Source: Niastella caeni
GTDB lineage: Bacteria; Bacteroidota; Bacteroidia; Chitinophagales; Chitinophagaceae
Direction of reading: 5' to 3'
NCBI RefSeq assembly: GCF_004834005.1
Contig: NZ_STFF01000015.1
Location: forward strand, 62,001-126,000
Length of the DNA: 64,000 bases
Below the pieces are notes generated by a model, which saw only the letters and a program-made list of their open reading frames with translations, was not told the DNA's origin and searched no databases. Of the stretch, positions 18,775-27,120 are shown one piece after another. Made by a program: the position numbers and the translations under genes. Every line of letters begins with the position of its first letter. Positions within the stretch are counted from its first letter, which is position 1.

Positions 18775-19659
18775 ATGAATCAATTTCTGCTACAATATGG
18801 GAAATCGCCAGAACTGCTATTGTTCCCACATATTCTTGAAGTGGGATTAAGAAAGAATGGTTCTATCCAGTTTAACACCTTTCTAACTACAGCCACAGAT
18901 GGATTGAAAATATATCACATATTAGAAGGCAGGTTCGAATGGCGGATCAATCAGCAGCCGCATGTTTTTTTTCCTGGTGATGTGGCGGTTATATTGCCTG
19001 GCACACCGTTCGGCAGCGATAAAGGCGCGCTGGAGATCGGATCCTTTACCTGGATTCACCTGGGCATTCAAAAAGAAAATGGGCTCATTCAATTCGGTAA
19101 TTGGAGCAGCTTATCCGACAGCGAAGGCGCTGCTATTGGTAAGATCTTATTATTGAACCCTTCACCGGTCCTGAGCCGGTTCAATGAGGCCGGTAAAATA
19201 CTTAAATGCATCCATGCAGAACTATGCAGTAAGGAAGTGGCGTACCAGGCACGCATCAATCACCAGATTGATGAACTGTTGATCCAGGTTACCCGCCAAA
19301 TGACGCGGCAAAACCATTCCGTTCGTGACTTTCCAAAGACATTTATGCACCTGGAAGAAATGTTGCGTCAGAACCTGGCGCATCAATGGACTGTGGAAGA
19401 AATGGCTGCCCTGGTGGGGATGGGTACCACTTTATTCACGGAGCGGGTAAAAAGTTATTCTGGTTTTTCGCCCATCAATTACCTGATCAATATTCGAATT
19501 TCCGAAGCCATTAAATTATTGAAGCAACCCGATATAGCGGTGACCGATATAGCGTTGGACACGGGCTTTTATTCGTCGCAACATTTTTCCACCACATTTA
19601 AAAAGCTGACCGGTTACCGGCCAAGTGAATTCAGAAAAAATCATTTGCGTACTACCTAA
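18775..19659 (+). CDS. AraC-family transcriptional regulator
   Basis: This 294-residue protein has an N-terminal cupin-like sensing part (residues ~30-120, with GDVAVILPGTPFG) and a C-terminal double HTH (about 195-292). The second helix-turn-helix carries the family signature DIALDTGFYSSQHFSTTFKKL followed by TGYRPSEFR. Such proteins respond to sugars or sugar acids and usually activate neighbouring genes. It is divergent from SusC and 11 bases upstream of the FGGY kinase gene, so it probably controls both arms of the sugar-acid locus. The inducer is not evident. Confidence 0.94.
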   Translation: MNQFLLQYGKSPELLLFPHILEVGLRKNGSIQFNTFLTTATDGLKIYHILEGRFEWRINQQPHVFFPGDVAVILPGTPFGSDKGALEIGSFTWIHLGIQKENGLIQFGNWSSLSDSEGAAIGKILLLNPSPVLSRFNEAGKILKCIHAELCSKEVAYQARINHQIDELLIQVTRQMTRQNHSVRDFPKTFMHLEEMLRQNLAHQWTVEEMAALVGMGTTLFTERVKSYSGFSPINYLINIRISEAIKLLKQPDIAVTDIALDTGFYSSQHFSTTFKKLTGYRPSEFRKNHLRTT

Positions 19660-19670
19660 TTACTATAAAC

Positions 19671-21203
19671 ATGAAATGCATCATCACCATTGAATTGGGA
19701 ACAAACGGAATAAGGATGTTTGCCTATGACCTCAACGGCCGCGTCATCGGTTCCATGCGAGGGTATTATCCTACATTCCATACCGAACCCGATCACAGTG
19801 AGCAAGACCCGGAACAGATCTTTATTACCACGCTGTATGTGTTGAAGAATATCCTGAACGAATATATACACCCAAAAAAATATAAAGTAGCCTCCATTTG
19901 TTTCTGCGCTTCCATGCACAGCGTGCTGGCGGTTGATAAAAATGGCAATCCATTAGGCAATGCCATTACCTGGGCCGATAACCGGGCCAAGAAAGAGGCG
20001 CAGGAATTACGTCGCTCGGCGCTTGGTAAAAGCCTCTATGCGGCCACCGGTACGCCCATTCATCCCATGTCGCCGCTTGTGAAAATAGCATGGATCAGGA
20101 ACAGCGATAAAGAACGGTTTCGCCAAACCAGTAAATTCCTTTCCATTAAAAGTTATATCATTCACCAACTGACCGGCGAGTACATGATCGATTACAGCAT
20201 CGCCTCGGCAACTGGCCTGATGAATATTCATACTATTAAATGGGAAGCCGATGCGTTGCAATATGCAGGAATTACAGCTTCCAAACTACCAGGCCTCGCG
20301 CCGGTATTTACTGCTGCCGGAAAATTGAAAAAAGCGTATCAGCAATCGTTGCGGCTGCCGGCCGAAACAAAAATATTGATTGGCTCCAGCGATGGTTGTC
20401 TGGCCACATTGGGCGACGGGTTGAAAGGCGAAGGCAAGGCCACCATTACAATTGAAGACAGCGGTGCAGTACGGGTGATGGGACCTGCGGTTTTGAAAGA
20501 TGAGCAGATGCGGTTCTTTAATTACCTGCTTACAGAGAATTGCTATGTATCTGGCGGCCCTACCAATAACGGCGGAAATATTTTTGAATGGTTCACTCGT
20601 CAGTTCGGTGATTTCACCAACCCGTTCGACATAGAGAACAGCATTCAACAGTTAATAGAAGAGGCTTCCAAAGTGCCGGCGGGTTCCGATGGCCTGCTTT
20701 TCCTTCCTTATTTGTTGGGCGAACGCGCACCTATCTGGAATGCCAATGCGCGCGGTGCCTATTTCGGCCTGCATATAAAACACGAACGCAAACATTTTGT
20801 GCGGGCTACCATTGAAGGCATACTGTATGAAATATACAGCATTGGTAAAACGCTGGGCGAACATCGTACCATCAAAAGTCTTTCGGTGAATGGCACTTTT
20901 GGCACAATGCCTTTTTGTGCTCAATTACTCGCCGATCTGTTCAACAAACCTGTACGCCTGCGGCCACAGTTTCACAGTGTAAGTTTTGGCGCCTTTTTGT
21001 TAAGCGCCACGGAGATGGGCATTTATAAATCGCTGGAGGATGCGGCGCAAACTGTTGAACTGCCCGATGTGTATAAGCCAAATAAACAGCGCCACGCCAT
21101 CTATGCCGATTACTTCACCGTATTTGAAAAGCTGAGTGCGAAGCTGTTCGATGAATTTGAGGCGATCGGTAATCTGCAGCATAAGTATTCGGAAAGGTTG
21201 TGA
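19671..21203 (+). CDS. FGGY-family carbohydrate kinase, gluconokinase-like
   Basis: This 510-residue cytoplasmic kinase phosphorylates a sugar or sugar acid with ATP. Visible motifs are the N-terminal phosphate loop TIELGTNGIRMFAYD, ITWADNRA, the gluconokinase-like TGTPIHPMSP (about residues 126-135), the catalytic-region Asp in GSSDGCLATLGDG (D241), and LLFLPYLLGERAPIW in the C-terminal domain. Among FGGY members the pattern fits gluconokinase best, with xylulokinase as an alternative. Its place directly behind the AraC regulator suggests it feeds an aldonate or the cleaved product into central metabolism. Confidence 0.9.
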   Translation: MKCIITIELGTNGIRMFAYDLNGRVIGSMRGYYPTFHTEPDHSEQDPEQIFITTLYVLKNILNEYIHPKKYKVASICFCASMHSVLAVDKNGNPLGNAITWADNRAKKEAQELRRSALGKSLYAATGTPIHPMSPLVKIAWIRNSDKERFRQTSKFLSIKSYIIHQLTGEYMIDYSIASATGLMNIHTIKWEADALQYAGITASKLPGLAPVFTAAGKLKKAYQQSLRLPAETKILIGSSDGCLATLGDGLKGEGKATITIEDSGAVRVMGPAVLKDEQMRFFNYLLTENCYVSGGPTNNGGNIFEWFTRQFGDFTNPFDIENSIQQLIEEASKVPAGSDGLLFLPYLLGERAPIWNANARGAYFGLHIKHERKHFVRATIEGILYEIYSIGKTLGEHRTIKSLSVNGTFGTMPFCAQLLADLFNKPVRLRPQFHSVSFGAFLLSATEMGIYKSLEDAAQTVELPDVYKPNKQRHAIYADYFTVFEKLSAKLFDEFEAIGNLQHKYSERL

Positions 21204-21235
21204 ATTGATCAAGGAAACATTGTGGTAATAGGTAT

Positions 21236-21306
21236 GAGAAGCAGGAGGTAGGAGGTAAGAAGCAGGAGATACGAAGTAAAAGGCATACTTCCTACTTCGC
21301 ATGCAT
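21236..21306. repeat. Degenerate AGGAGGTA/GAAGTA intergenic repeat with hairpin potential
   Basis: The gap between the kinase and the first enolase-superfamily gene holds GAAGCAGGAGGTAGGAGGTA-like copies on the left and a complementary CTTCCTACTTCGCAT on the right, so an imperfect hairpin can form. The same word family recurs at 22823-22856 and, in a changed form, at 23812-23936. Confidence 0.6.
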
Positions 21307-21355
21307 TGTAGTGTTAAGTATCAATCAATCAATTATGACCATTAAATCATATAAT

Positions 21356-22819
21356 ATGAATCCTTCTCAAAAGATCCTTACAAAGCTAGGGCTCAATGAC
21401 CCTGAAAAAGATACATCTGATAAGGCATCCAACAGCCGCCGTTCTTTTTTGAAACGATCGGCGCTGGGCGGCATTGCATTAGGAGGCATCAGCGCGCTGT
21501 GGCCCATTGAAGAGATCATTGCGCAAACCACGCAAAAGGTCAGCCGCTATTCAAACCCATCTGATCTGAAGATCACCGATATGCGGTATTGCATTATACA
21601 GAATGTGGGCCGCACGCCCATTATTCGCATCGATACCAACCAGGGAATCTATGGATTGGGCGAAGTGCGCGACGGCGCCGATGAACGCTATGCTCTGATG
21701 CTGAAGAGCCGCATCCTGAATCAAAATCCCTGCAATGTAGAAATGCTGTTTAAAATGGTGCGGCAGTTTGGCGGCCATGCGAGGCAGGGTGGTGGCGTAA
21801 GCGCAGTAGAAATGGCTTTGTGGGACCTCTGCGGCAAAGCCTACAATGTGCCGGTGTGGCAATTGCTGGGCGGAAGGTATCGCGATAAAGTACGATTGTA
21901 TGCCGATACGCCCGAAGCGTCTTCGATCAATGAATTCAAAAGAAAGATCAAATACCGCCTGGAAGAACAGGGTATGACCTGGCTGAAGATGGATATTTCC
22001 ATCGGCGAAGTGAAAGGGCAGGAAGGCGCGCTGGTAAACAGCAAATTCTGGGGCAGTAACCTGGCGCAGTGGCGTGGGGGGTATATGGACTACGCAAATA
22101 TAAAACATCCTTTTACCGCCATCCAGATCACCGAAAAAGGATTAGACGGCATGGCGCAGATCGTGAGCGACATACGTTCGGTAGTAGGCTATGAGATTCC
22201 TATTGCAAGTGACCATTACGGCCATTTCGATCTGAACAATGCCATACGCTGGGGCAGGAAAGTAGAACCCTACCGCCTCGCCTGGCTGGAAGACATGGTG
22301 CCCTGGGAGTTCACCGATCAATTCAAAAAAATGTCTGATGCATTGGAAACCCCGGTATTGACGGGTGAGGACATTTATCTGCTCAACGGTTTCAAACCAC
22401 TGATCGATGCAGGTGCTGTTGATATCGTGCATCCCGACCTCGCCACAGCCGGCGGTATTTTAGAAACAAAACGCATTGGGGATTATGCCGAAGAAAAAGG
22501 CGTGGCCATGGCCATGCATTTTGCCGGCACGCCGGTGTCGTTTATGGCTAATGTGCATTGCGCTGCCGCTACGCAAAATTTCCTGGCATTGGAACATCAC
22601 TCGCTCGACAATCCCTGGTGGGAAACGCTGGTAAAAACAACGGATGGCCGCAAGCTGTTCGAGAAGGGATATGCGAATGTGCCGCTCACGGCGCCCGGGT
22701 TGGGAATAGAACTGGTGGAAGAAGAAATTAAAAAACATTTGCTGCCCGCTAACAAAACCTATTTCGAGCCTACACCCGAATGGAACGATGTTCGCTCGCA
22801 CGACCGGTTGTGGAGCTGA
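21356..22819 (+). CDS. Tat-exported enolase-superfamily (mandelate racemase/muconate lactonizing type) sugar-acid dehydratase-like protein
   Basis: The ATG at 21356 gives 487 residues; a GTG at 21311 would add 15. A twin-arginine signal (SRRSFLKRS, residues 27-35, then a hydrophobic glycine/alanine stretch) directs folded export. The enolase-superfamily barrel shows the three metal ligands D286 (ASDHYGHF), E312 (WLEDMVPWE) and E338 (TGEDIY), the Asp of a His-Asp dyad D361 (HPDLATAGG), and H388 (MHFAGTPVS). Members of this group abstract the proton next to a carboxylate, and most dehydrate sugar acids. It lies with an RraA-type gene and a second enolase-superfamily gene, all with export signals. 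The substrate is unknown, and the DHYGH motif differs from the DMHGR of its neighbour, so the two probably act on different acids or epimers. Confidence 0.9.
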   Translation: MNPSQKILTKLGLNDPEKDTSDKASNSRRSFLKRSALGGIALGGISALWPIEEIIAQTTQKVSRYSNPSDLKITDMRYCIIQNVGRTPIIRIDTNQGIYGLGEVRDGADERYALMLKSRILNQNPCNVEMLFKMVRQFGGHARQGGGVSAVEMALWDLCGKAYNVPVWQLLGGRYRDKVRLYADTPEASSINEFKRKIKYRLEEQGMTWLKMDISIGEVKGQEGALVNSKFWGSNLAQWRGGYMDYANIKHPFTAIQITEKGLDGMAQIVSDIRSVVGYEIPIASDHYGHFDLNNAIRWGRKVEPYRLAWLEDMVPWEFTDQFKKMSDALETPVLTGEDIYLLNGFKPLIDAGAVDIVHPDLATAGGILETKRIGDYAEEKGVAMAMHFAGTPVSFMANVHCAAATQNFLALEHHSLDNPWWETLVKTTDGRKLFEKGYANVPLTAPGLGIELVEEEIKKHLLPANKTYFEPTPEWNDVRSHDRLWS

Positions 22820-22822
22820 CGC

Positions 22823-22856
22823 TAGACAGGAAGTAGGAGGTAGGAAGTAAGACGAA
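22823..22856. repeat. Degenerate GAAGTAGGAGGTAGGAAGTA repeat
   Basis: The 56-base gap before the RraA-family gene contains AGGAAGTAGGAGGTAGGAAG, a tandem of 7-8 base words closely related to the copy at 21236-21306. No coding capacity was seen. Confidence 0.6.
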
Positions 22857-22875
22857 ACAATAACCTTATATAAAT

Positions 22876-23814
22876 ATGAAAAAGTATTGTTTAATTCTAA
22901 TGCTGGTGTTGCTTTGTGCAGCAACTTATGGCCAACAAATTTCCCGCGAACAACTCATTGCATTAACGCCTGAATGGGGTGGCGAACGTTTTGCCGATGG
23001 TAGACCCAAAGTGCCCGACAGCTTGCTCGATCGCATGAAGCTGGTGACACTGGAAGAAGCCTGGGCAGTGTTGCGCAATGAAAATTACAAACATCAATAC
23101 GATGGCGAATGGAAAACCATCAATCCCGACAGTGTGTTGGTAGGCCGTGCAGTAACCGCCATCTTCATGCCCGGACGCCCGGATATCCATCGCGTAATAG
23201 ACAAATTTGGTGTGCGCGATAAACGGGTGAAATCACAAAACTCCTGGCCTATCGATCTGCTGGTAAAGCGGGATGTATACGTCGTTGACCAGTTCGATGC
23301 GTATGAAGATGGTCCCACCATCGGGGACAACCTCGGCAATTCTATTTATGCCAAAACAGGTAATGGAATTGTATACGATGGCGCCATTCGCGACATCAAG
23401 GGTTTGAAAGAGATCGGTTCTTTCACTTCTTTCTTCCGCAGTTATCACCCTTCGCATCACCTGAACAATCCCGATGGCGATCTGAACACAACGTTGGTTG
23501 GGATCAATCAGCCTACACGCATTGGTAAGGCAACCGTAATGCCGGGCGATGTAGTGTTGGGCCGGGATGGCGGTGTGATCTTCATTCCACCGCATCTTGC
23601 AGAAAAAGTGGTAAAGACATCTGAGATCGTTCGCTTACGAGATATGTTTGGTCACCAGCGGTTGCGCGAAGGGAAATACACGCCTGGTCAGATCGATTCG
23701 CGCTGGAGCGACGAAATTGAAAAAGATTTCTCCAAATGGCTCAACGATCATATCAATGAGCTGCCGGTATCTAAAAGCCAGATCCGGGAGTTTTTGAAAG
23801 GACGTACATGGTAG
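22876..23814 (+). CDS. Exported RraA-family protein (HMG/CHA-aldolase-like)
   Basis: This 312-residue protein has a Sec signal peptide (MKKYCLILMLVLLCAATYG). The rest belongs to the RraA/class II pyruvate-aldolase-like family. It shows G150-DNLGNSIYAKTGNG and YDGAIRD (R172, D173), which correspond to the glycine-rich loop and Arg-Asp pair used for metal and pyruvate binding in 4-hydroxy-4-methyl-2-oxoglutarate aldolase. Such aldolases cleave 4-hydroxy-2-oxo acids, and 2-keto-3-deoxy sugar acids are of that type. Its position between two dehydratase-like genes suggests it cleaves their product to pyruvate and an aldehyde in the periplasm. That role is inferred. The ribonuclease-inhibitor role of E. 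coli RraA is unlikely for an exported protein. Confidence 0.86.
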   Translation: MKKYCLILMLVLLCAATYGQQISREQLIALTPEWGGERFADGRPKVPDSLLDRMKLVTLEEAWAVLRNENYKHQYDGEWKTINPDSVLVGRAVTAIFMPGRPDIHRVIDKFGVRDKRVKSQNSWPIDLLVKRDVYVVDQFDAYEDGPTIGDNLGNSIYAKTGNGIVYDGAIRDIKGLKEIGSFTSFFRSYHPSHHLNNPDGDLNTTLVGINQPTRIGKATVMPGDVVLGRDGGVIFIPPHLAEKVVKTSEIVRLRDMFGHQRLREGKYTPGQIDSRWSDEIEKDFSKWLNDHINELPVSKSQIREFLKGRTW

Positions 23815-23936
23815 CGAGTAGCAAGTGGCGAGTAGCTAGTAGGGAAAAAAACTGAAATGTCTTAAGGTGAAAAAATAATAACGAATGATGCAATAAAAGC
23901 CCTACTCGCCATTTACCACTAGCTACTAGCTTATTA
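23812..23936. repeat. Inverted repeat of AGTAGC/CTAGTAGGG words
   Basis: Left-arm words (GCGAGTAG, GGCGAGTAGCTAGTAGGG around 23813-23844) are answered by CCCTACTCGCC and CTAGCTACTAGC at about 23900-23930, so a long imperfect hairpin can form around an AT-rich centre. It fills the gap between the RraA-type and second enolase-superfamily genes. Confidence 0.6.
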
Positions 23937-23953
23937 ACTATTAAACAAACCCA

Positions 23954-25234
23954 ATGACACACTCTAACTCAAGAAGAAACTTTATCACAAAGACAGCTAT
24001 CGCCGCCGCCATGGCCCCATTGGCTTCTTTGTCTGCATTCGGACAGGAATTTGAAAATGCCATTGAGCGAACGCCAAAAGCGTCACCACCTTCCAACCTG
24101 AAGATCACCGAGGTGAAATGCGGTTACATCAGGGGCAGCCTGTTCGTAAAAATATATACCAACCAGGATCTCTGGGGTTGCGGTGAAGGCGTGGACGCCA
24201 TTCCCGGCACCTACCACCTGGTGAAAAATTTCGGTGAACGCATTAAAGGAAAAAGCCCGTTGAATGTGCACCGCCTGTTTGAAGACATTCGTAAATCCGG
24301 TTTTTTTCAGGGCGCGCAGTCGGGCATGTATGTGGCGGTTTTGTCGGCCATAGAAACTGCGTTGTGGGACCTGACCGGGAAAGCCTTGCAGTTGCCGGTA
24401 TACCAGTTATTGGGTGGAAAGTTTCGCGATAAGGTACGCGTGTATTGTGATACGGCATTGTACCAGCGCAACCGGCCTTCCCCCGCAGATTTTGCCGAAG
24501 CAGCCAGGAATGCCAAAAAGATGGGTTTCAACGCCATCAAGTTCGACCTGGACCAGGCGAACGATCCTAATAAGTATGATGTGTATAACTGGACGGCCAG
24601 TCCGGCCGAGCTGCAACGCATGTACGATCAATTGGCAGCTGCACGCGAAGCAGTTGGGCCCACTATCGACATCTGTGCAGATATGCACGGTCGTTATGAT
24701 GCGGTAACTGCACAAGCTGTTGCCAAAAAGGTAGAGCCTTTGAACCTGATGTGGCTGGAAGAACCGGTGCCTGCCGAGAACGTGGAAGCGTATAAACTGA
24801 TCACCGAATCAACGGCCACACCCATCTGCGCCGGCGAGAACCATTACCTGGCCTATGGTTTCAGACGAATGCTGGAGATAGGCGCAGTGGATATCGTAAT
24901 GCCCGACCTGCAAAAATGCGGCGGGCTGGGCGAGGGGCAACGTATTGCCAACCTCGCTAACCTGTACTATGTTCCTTTTGCGCCACATATGGTAGCTTCC
25001 TTCCTGGGCGCTATGGCTTCTGCGCATGTGTGTGCCGCCGTACCCAATTTCATGATCCTGGAATGGCAATCTTATTTTCATACCCAGCCTATGTTTAAGG
25101 AAATTATCACCTATGATGGGGAGTGGGTGAATAATAGTTTTATAACCGTATCCGATAAACCGGGTATTGGCGTGGAGATCAATGAAGCGGGGATGAAAAA
25201 ATACGCCATACCAGGGGTTCCTTTTTTTGAATAA
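23954..25234 (+). CDS. Tat-exported enolase-superfamily sugar-acid dehydratase-like protein (galactonate/mannonate-dehydratase type)
   Basis: This 426-residue protein begins with a twin-arginine signal (NSRRNFITKTA, then AAAMAPLASLSAFG). Metal ligands are D243 (ADMHGRY), E269 (WLEEPVP) and E295 (AGENHYL), with D318 (MPDLQKCGG) and H345 (APHMVAS). The D-x-H-G-R motif with H245 is the hallmark of the galactonate/mannonate dehydratase-like subgroup, in which this His acts as general acid. A sugar-acid dehydration to a 2-keto-3-deoxy acid is therefore expected, but the stereochemistry of the substrate is not decided by sequence. It follows the exported RraA-family gene, with which it would form a two-step cleavage outside the cytoplasm. 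Confidence 0.92.
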   Translation: MTHSNSRRNFITKTAIAAAMAPLASLSAFGQEFENAIERTPKASPPSNLKITEVKCGYIRGSLFVKIYTNQDLWGCGEGVDAIPGTYHLVKNFGERIKGKSPLNVHRLFEDIRKSGFFQGAQSGMYVAVLSAIETALWDLTGKALQLPVYQLLGGKFRDKVRVYCDTALYQRNRPSPADFAEAARNAKKMGFNAIKFDLDQANDPNKYDVYNWTASPAELQRMYDQLAAAREAVGPTIDICADMHGRYDAVTAQAVAKKVEPLNLMWLEEPVPAENVEAYKLITESTATPICAGENHYLAYGFRRMLEIGAVDIVMPDLQKCGGLGEGQRIANLANLYYVPFAPHMVASFLGAMASAHVCAAVPNFMILEWQSYFHTQPMFKEIITYDGEWVNNSFITVSDKPGIGVEINEAGMKKYAIPGVPFFE

Positions 25235-25295
25235 CCGGGTGGGGTCCCAGTAATTTACCCCCCATATTTTAGGAATTCTCCCCCCTGTTAAATGT

Positions 25296-25305
25296 CGTTG
25301 CAACG
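25296..25305. promoter_or_regulatory. Small palindrome upstream of the GH5 gene
   Basis: CGTTGCAACG is a perfect 10-base palindrome 50 bases before the GH5 start codon. It could be an operator half-site pair. The size is small enough for chance, and no second copy was seen nearby. Confidence 0.25.
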
Positions 25306-25355
25306 TTAATTTTAGTAAGAAGCTCAAATTAAGCCTCCATATAAAAACGATTGCA

Positions 25356-26819
25356 ATGAAAAAACTTTTATCCTTTTTGCTGCTTGCAGCATTTATATCC
25401 TGCTCAAAAAAGCAGGCCGATGCCATTGAAACGCCGGACCCGGTGCCGGAAGATACTTCGGTTACCCTGGACGCCACTAACAATTTCAAGGGGCTGAACT
25501 GGGCCGACCCCGACGATAATTTCGAAGATGGTTGGGTGGTTGTCAGCGGACTGGCATCTACTGATAACTATGCTACCGTACAATCAAAAGCGAATAACAT
25601 TCTTACCGCTTTTCAGTCAAGAGGCGCCAATACGGTTCGGCTACCAGTCAATCCGAATACCGTAGCCCAATCCTGGTGGAATGCTTATACAGGCGCTATT
25701 GATATGGCGGCTAGCAAAGGCATGAACGTGATACTGGCTTATTGGGAAGCCAAAAGCTCCAAAGATGGATTGGTTGATAATATGACCCAATTCTGGAGTA
25801 TGTGGCAGACCATCGTAAACAAGTATGGCAGCAACAGCCGGGTATATTTTGAACCGTTCAACGAACCGCATGGGTACGGTGCTACCGATCTCAATAATTT
25901 ATATGCAAACTGGTTAAGTAATTATCCGTCTGTTCCGCGTGGTAGAATTATACTCGATGGACAAGGGTATGCGGAGAACGTGAATGTGGTAGGGGCCGAT
26001 AGCCGGTTAACCAATTGCTTGTTATCTTACCATAATTATACCTGGTTCGATAATAATAAAACAACAACCGGCGACTGGGTGGCGGCCATTCAATCCATTG
26101 CTTATCCGGCACGTACCATTGTAACAGAATTCGGCATTCCAATGACCAATGGAAAAAATTACCTGGGTGCGCCGGGAACCGACAGGGAGATCGCCTATTT
26201 CCAGGGAATGACCAGTGGAATTCTCTCCCGTTCAATGGGCTGTATATACTGGCCTGGTTTGCGCGATGGCGATAGCTATAGTTTACTTACGCTGAGTGGT
26301 TCTACCTTAAATACGAATAATGCATCCGGTTTAACCCGCCTGCAATATGGCTGGGGCAATACTTCCATTAGTTTTCCGCAAGGCAGCTTTAATAGTTCGG
26401 CCTGGTACAGTATTGTATGCAGACAAAGCAACAAGGGGCTGGATGTAAATGGTTCTTCAACTGCCAATGGAGGCGCCATTATACAATGGGATTACTGGGG
26501 TGGTAATAACCAGCAATGGAAAATTACCAGTTTGGGGAATGGCTATTACAGTATCATTAACCGCAATAGCAACAAAGCATTGGATGTAACTGGCAGCTCT
26601 ACTACGAACGGCGCTGCTGTGATTCAATATGATTATTCAGGTGGTAACAACCAGCAATGGCGCATTGTAGATCAGGGTTTTGGTTATTACGAAATAATCA
26701 ATCGCAATAGTGGTCAATCGCTCGATGTAAACGGCGGTTCAACCACCAATGGCGCACCGATCATTCAATGGCCTTATAATGGCGGTCGCAACCAGCAATG
26801 GCAGATTGTTCAATTATAA
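25356..26819 (+). CDS. GH5-family glycoside hydrolase lipoprotein with C-terminal ricin-type lectin domain
   Basis: This 487-residue lipoprotein (LLAAFISC, Cys16) has a GH5 catalytic barrel at about residues 40-335. The acid/base is E170 in YFEPFNEPHG and the nucleophile is E258 in IVTEFG; H226 (SYHNYTW) and the NTVRLPV strand also fit. The last 135 residues form a ricin-B/CBM13-like domain of three repeats with the QQW motif (NNQQWKI, NNQQWRI, RNQQWQI). GH5 enzymes cleave beta-1,4-glucans, mannans or related chains. A surface lipoprotein beside a SusCD pair would release oligosaccharides for uptake. It lies after a 121-base gap, so it may have its own promoter. Confidence 0.93.
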   Translation: MKKLLSFLLLAAFISCSKKQADAIETPDPVPEDTSVTLDATNNFKGLNWADPDDNFEDGWVVVSGLASTDNYATVQSKANNILTAFQSRGANTVRLPVNPNTVAQSWWNAYTGAIDMAASKGMNVILAYWEAKSSKDGLVDNMTQFWSMWQTIVNKYGSNSRVYFEPFNEPHGYGATDLNNLYANWLSNYPSVPRGRIILDGQGYAENVNVVGADSRLTNCLLSYHNYTWFDNNKTTTGDWVAAIQSIAYPARTIVTEFGIPMTNGKNYLGAPGTDREIAYFQGMTSGILSRSMGCIYWPGLRDGDSYSLLTLSGSTLNTNNASGLTRLQYGWGNTSISFPQGSFNSSAWYSIVCRQSNKGLDVNGSSTANGGAIIQWDYWGGNNQQWKITSLGNGYYSIINRNSNKALDVTGSSTTNGAAVIQYDYSGGNNQQWRIVDQGFGYYEIINRNSGQSLDVNGGSTTNGAPIIQWPYNGGRNQQWQIVQL

Positions 26820-26822
26820 ATC

Positions 26823-26915
26823 AGGTAAGACCCGGTGCGAAGTAGAAGGGGCTGCGTACGCAGCGTAGAGCGCATTCGCACGGGGCGTAGCCGAAGTGCC
26901 GAAAGGCGCTTACCT
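26823..26915. repeat. GC-rich structured element bounded by AGGTAAG / CTTACCT
   Basis: AGGTAAG at 26823-26829 is complementary to CTTACCT at 26909-26915. The interior is much more GC-rich than its surroundings and has a perfect GCTGCGTACGCAGC palindrome. It resembles a small REP or MITE-like element, but no target duplication was evident. Confidence 0.45.
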
Positions 26916-26960
26916 AAATTAATTTCTTCTCAATGCATAGGTCTGCAATGAAGAGCTGAT

Positions 26961-27038
26961 CGGTCAGCAGGTTGGTTTCATCGGTTTAATAATTTTTCAC
27001 TGCAGCGGTGGAATTCCGACAGGCCGGCTTGCTGACCG
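26961..27038. repeat. Inverted repeat CGGTCAGCA ... TGCTGACCG
   Basis: A perfect 9-base inverted pair (26961-26969 and 27030-27038) flanks a 60-base AT-rich core and lies between the GH5 gene and the terminator at 27090. It may be part of a structured 3' region or an untranslated RNA. Nothing recognisable as a known RNA family was seen. Confidence 0.4.
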
Positions 27039-27089
27039 TGATGGTTAGATTGTTTACGCAGGTATTTACCATTTATGTCCGTAGTTGTT

Positions 27090-27120
27090 TGCCTGGCCAT
27101 CAAGCCAGGCATCTTTTTTT
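27090..27120 (+). terminator. Rho-independent terminator
   Basis: TGCCTGGC pairs with GCCAGGCA around a six-base loop CATCAA and is followed by TCTTTTTTT. It lies 270 bases after the GH5 stop codon, so either the GH5 transcript has a long structured 3' end or a small untranslated RNA ends here. Confidence 0.85.

Noticed and set aside
22876..23814. RraA-family gene as a regulator of RNase E
   Set aside because: The protein has a signal peptide and retains the aldolase Arg-Asp motif, and its neighbours are sugar-acid enzymes.
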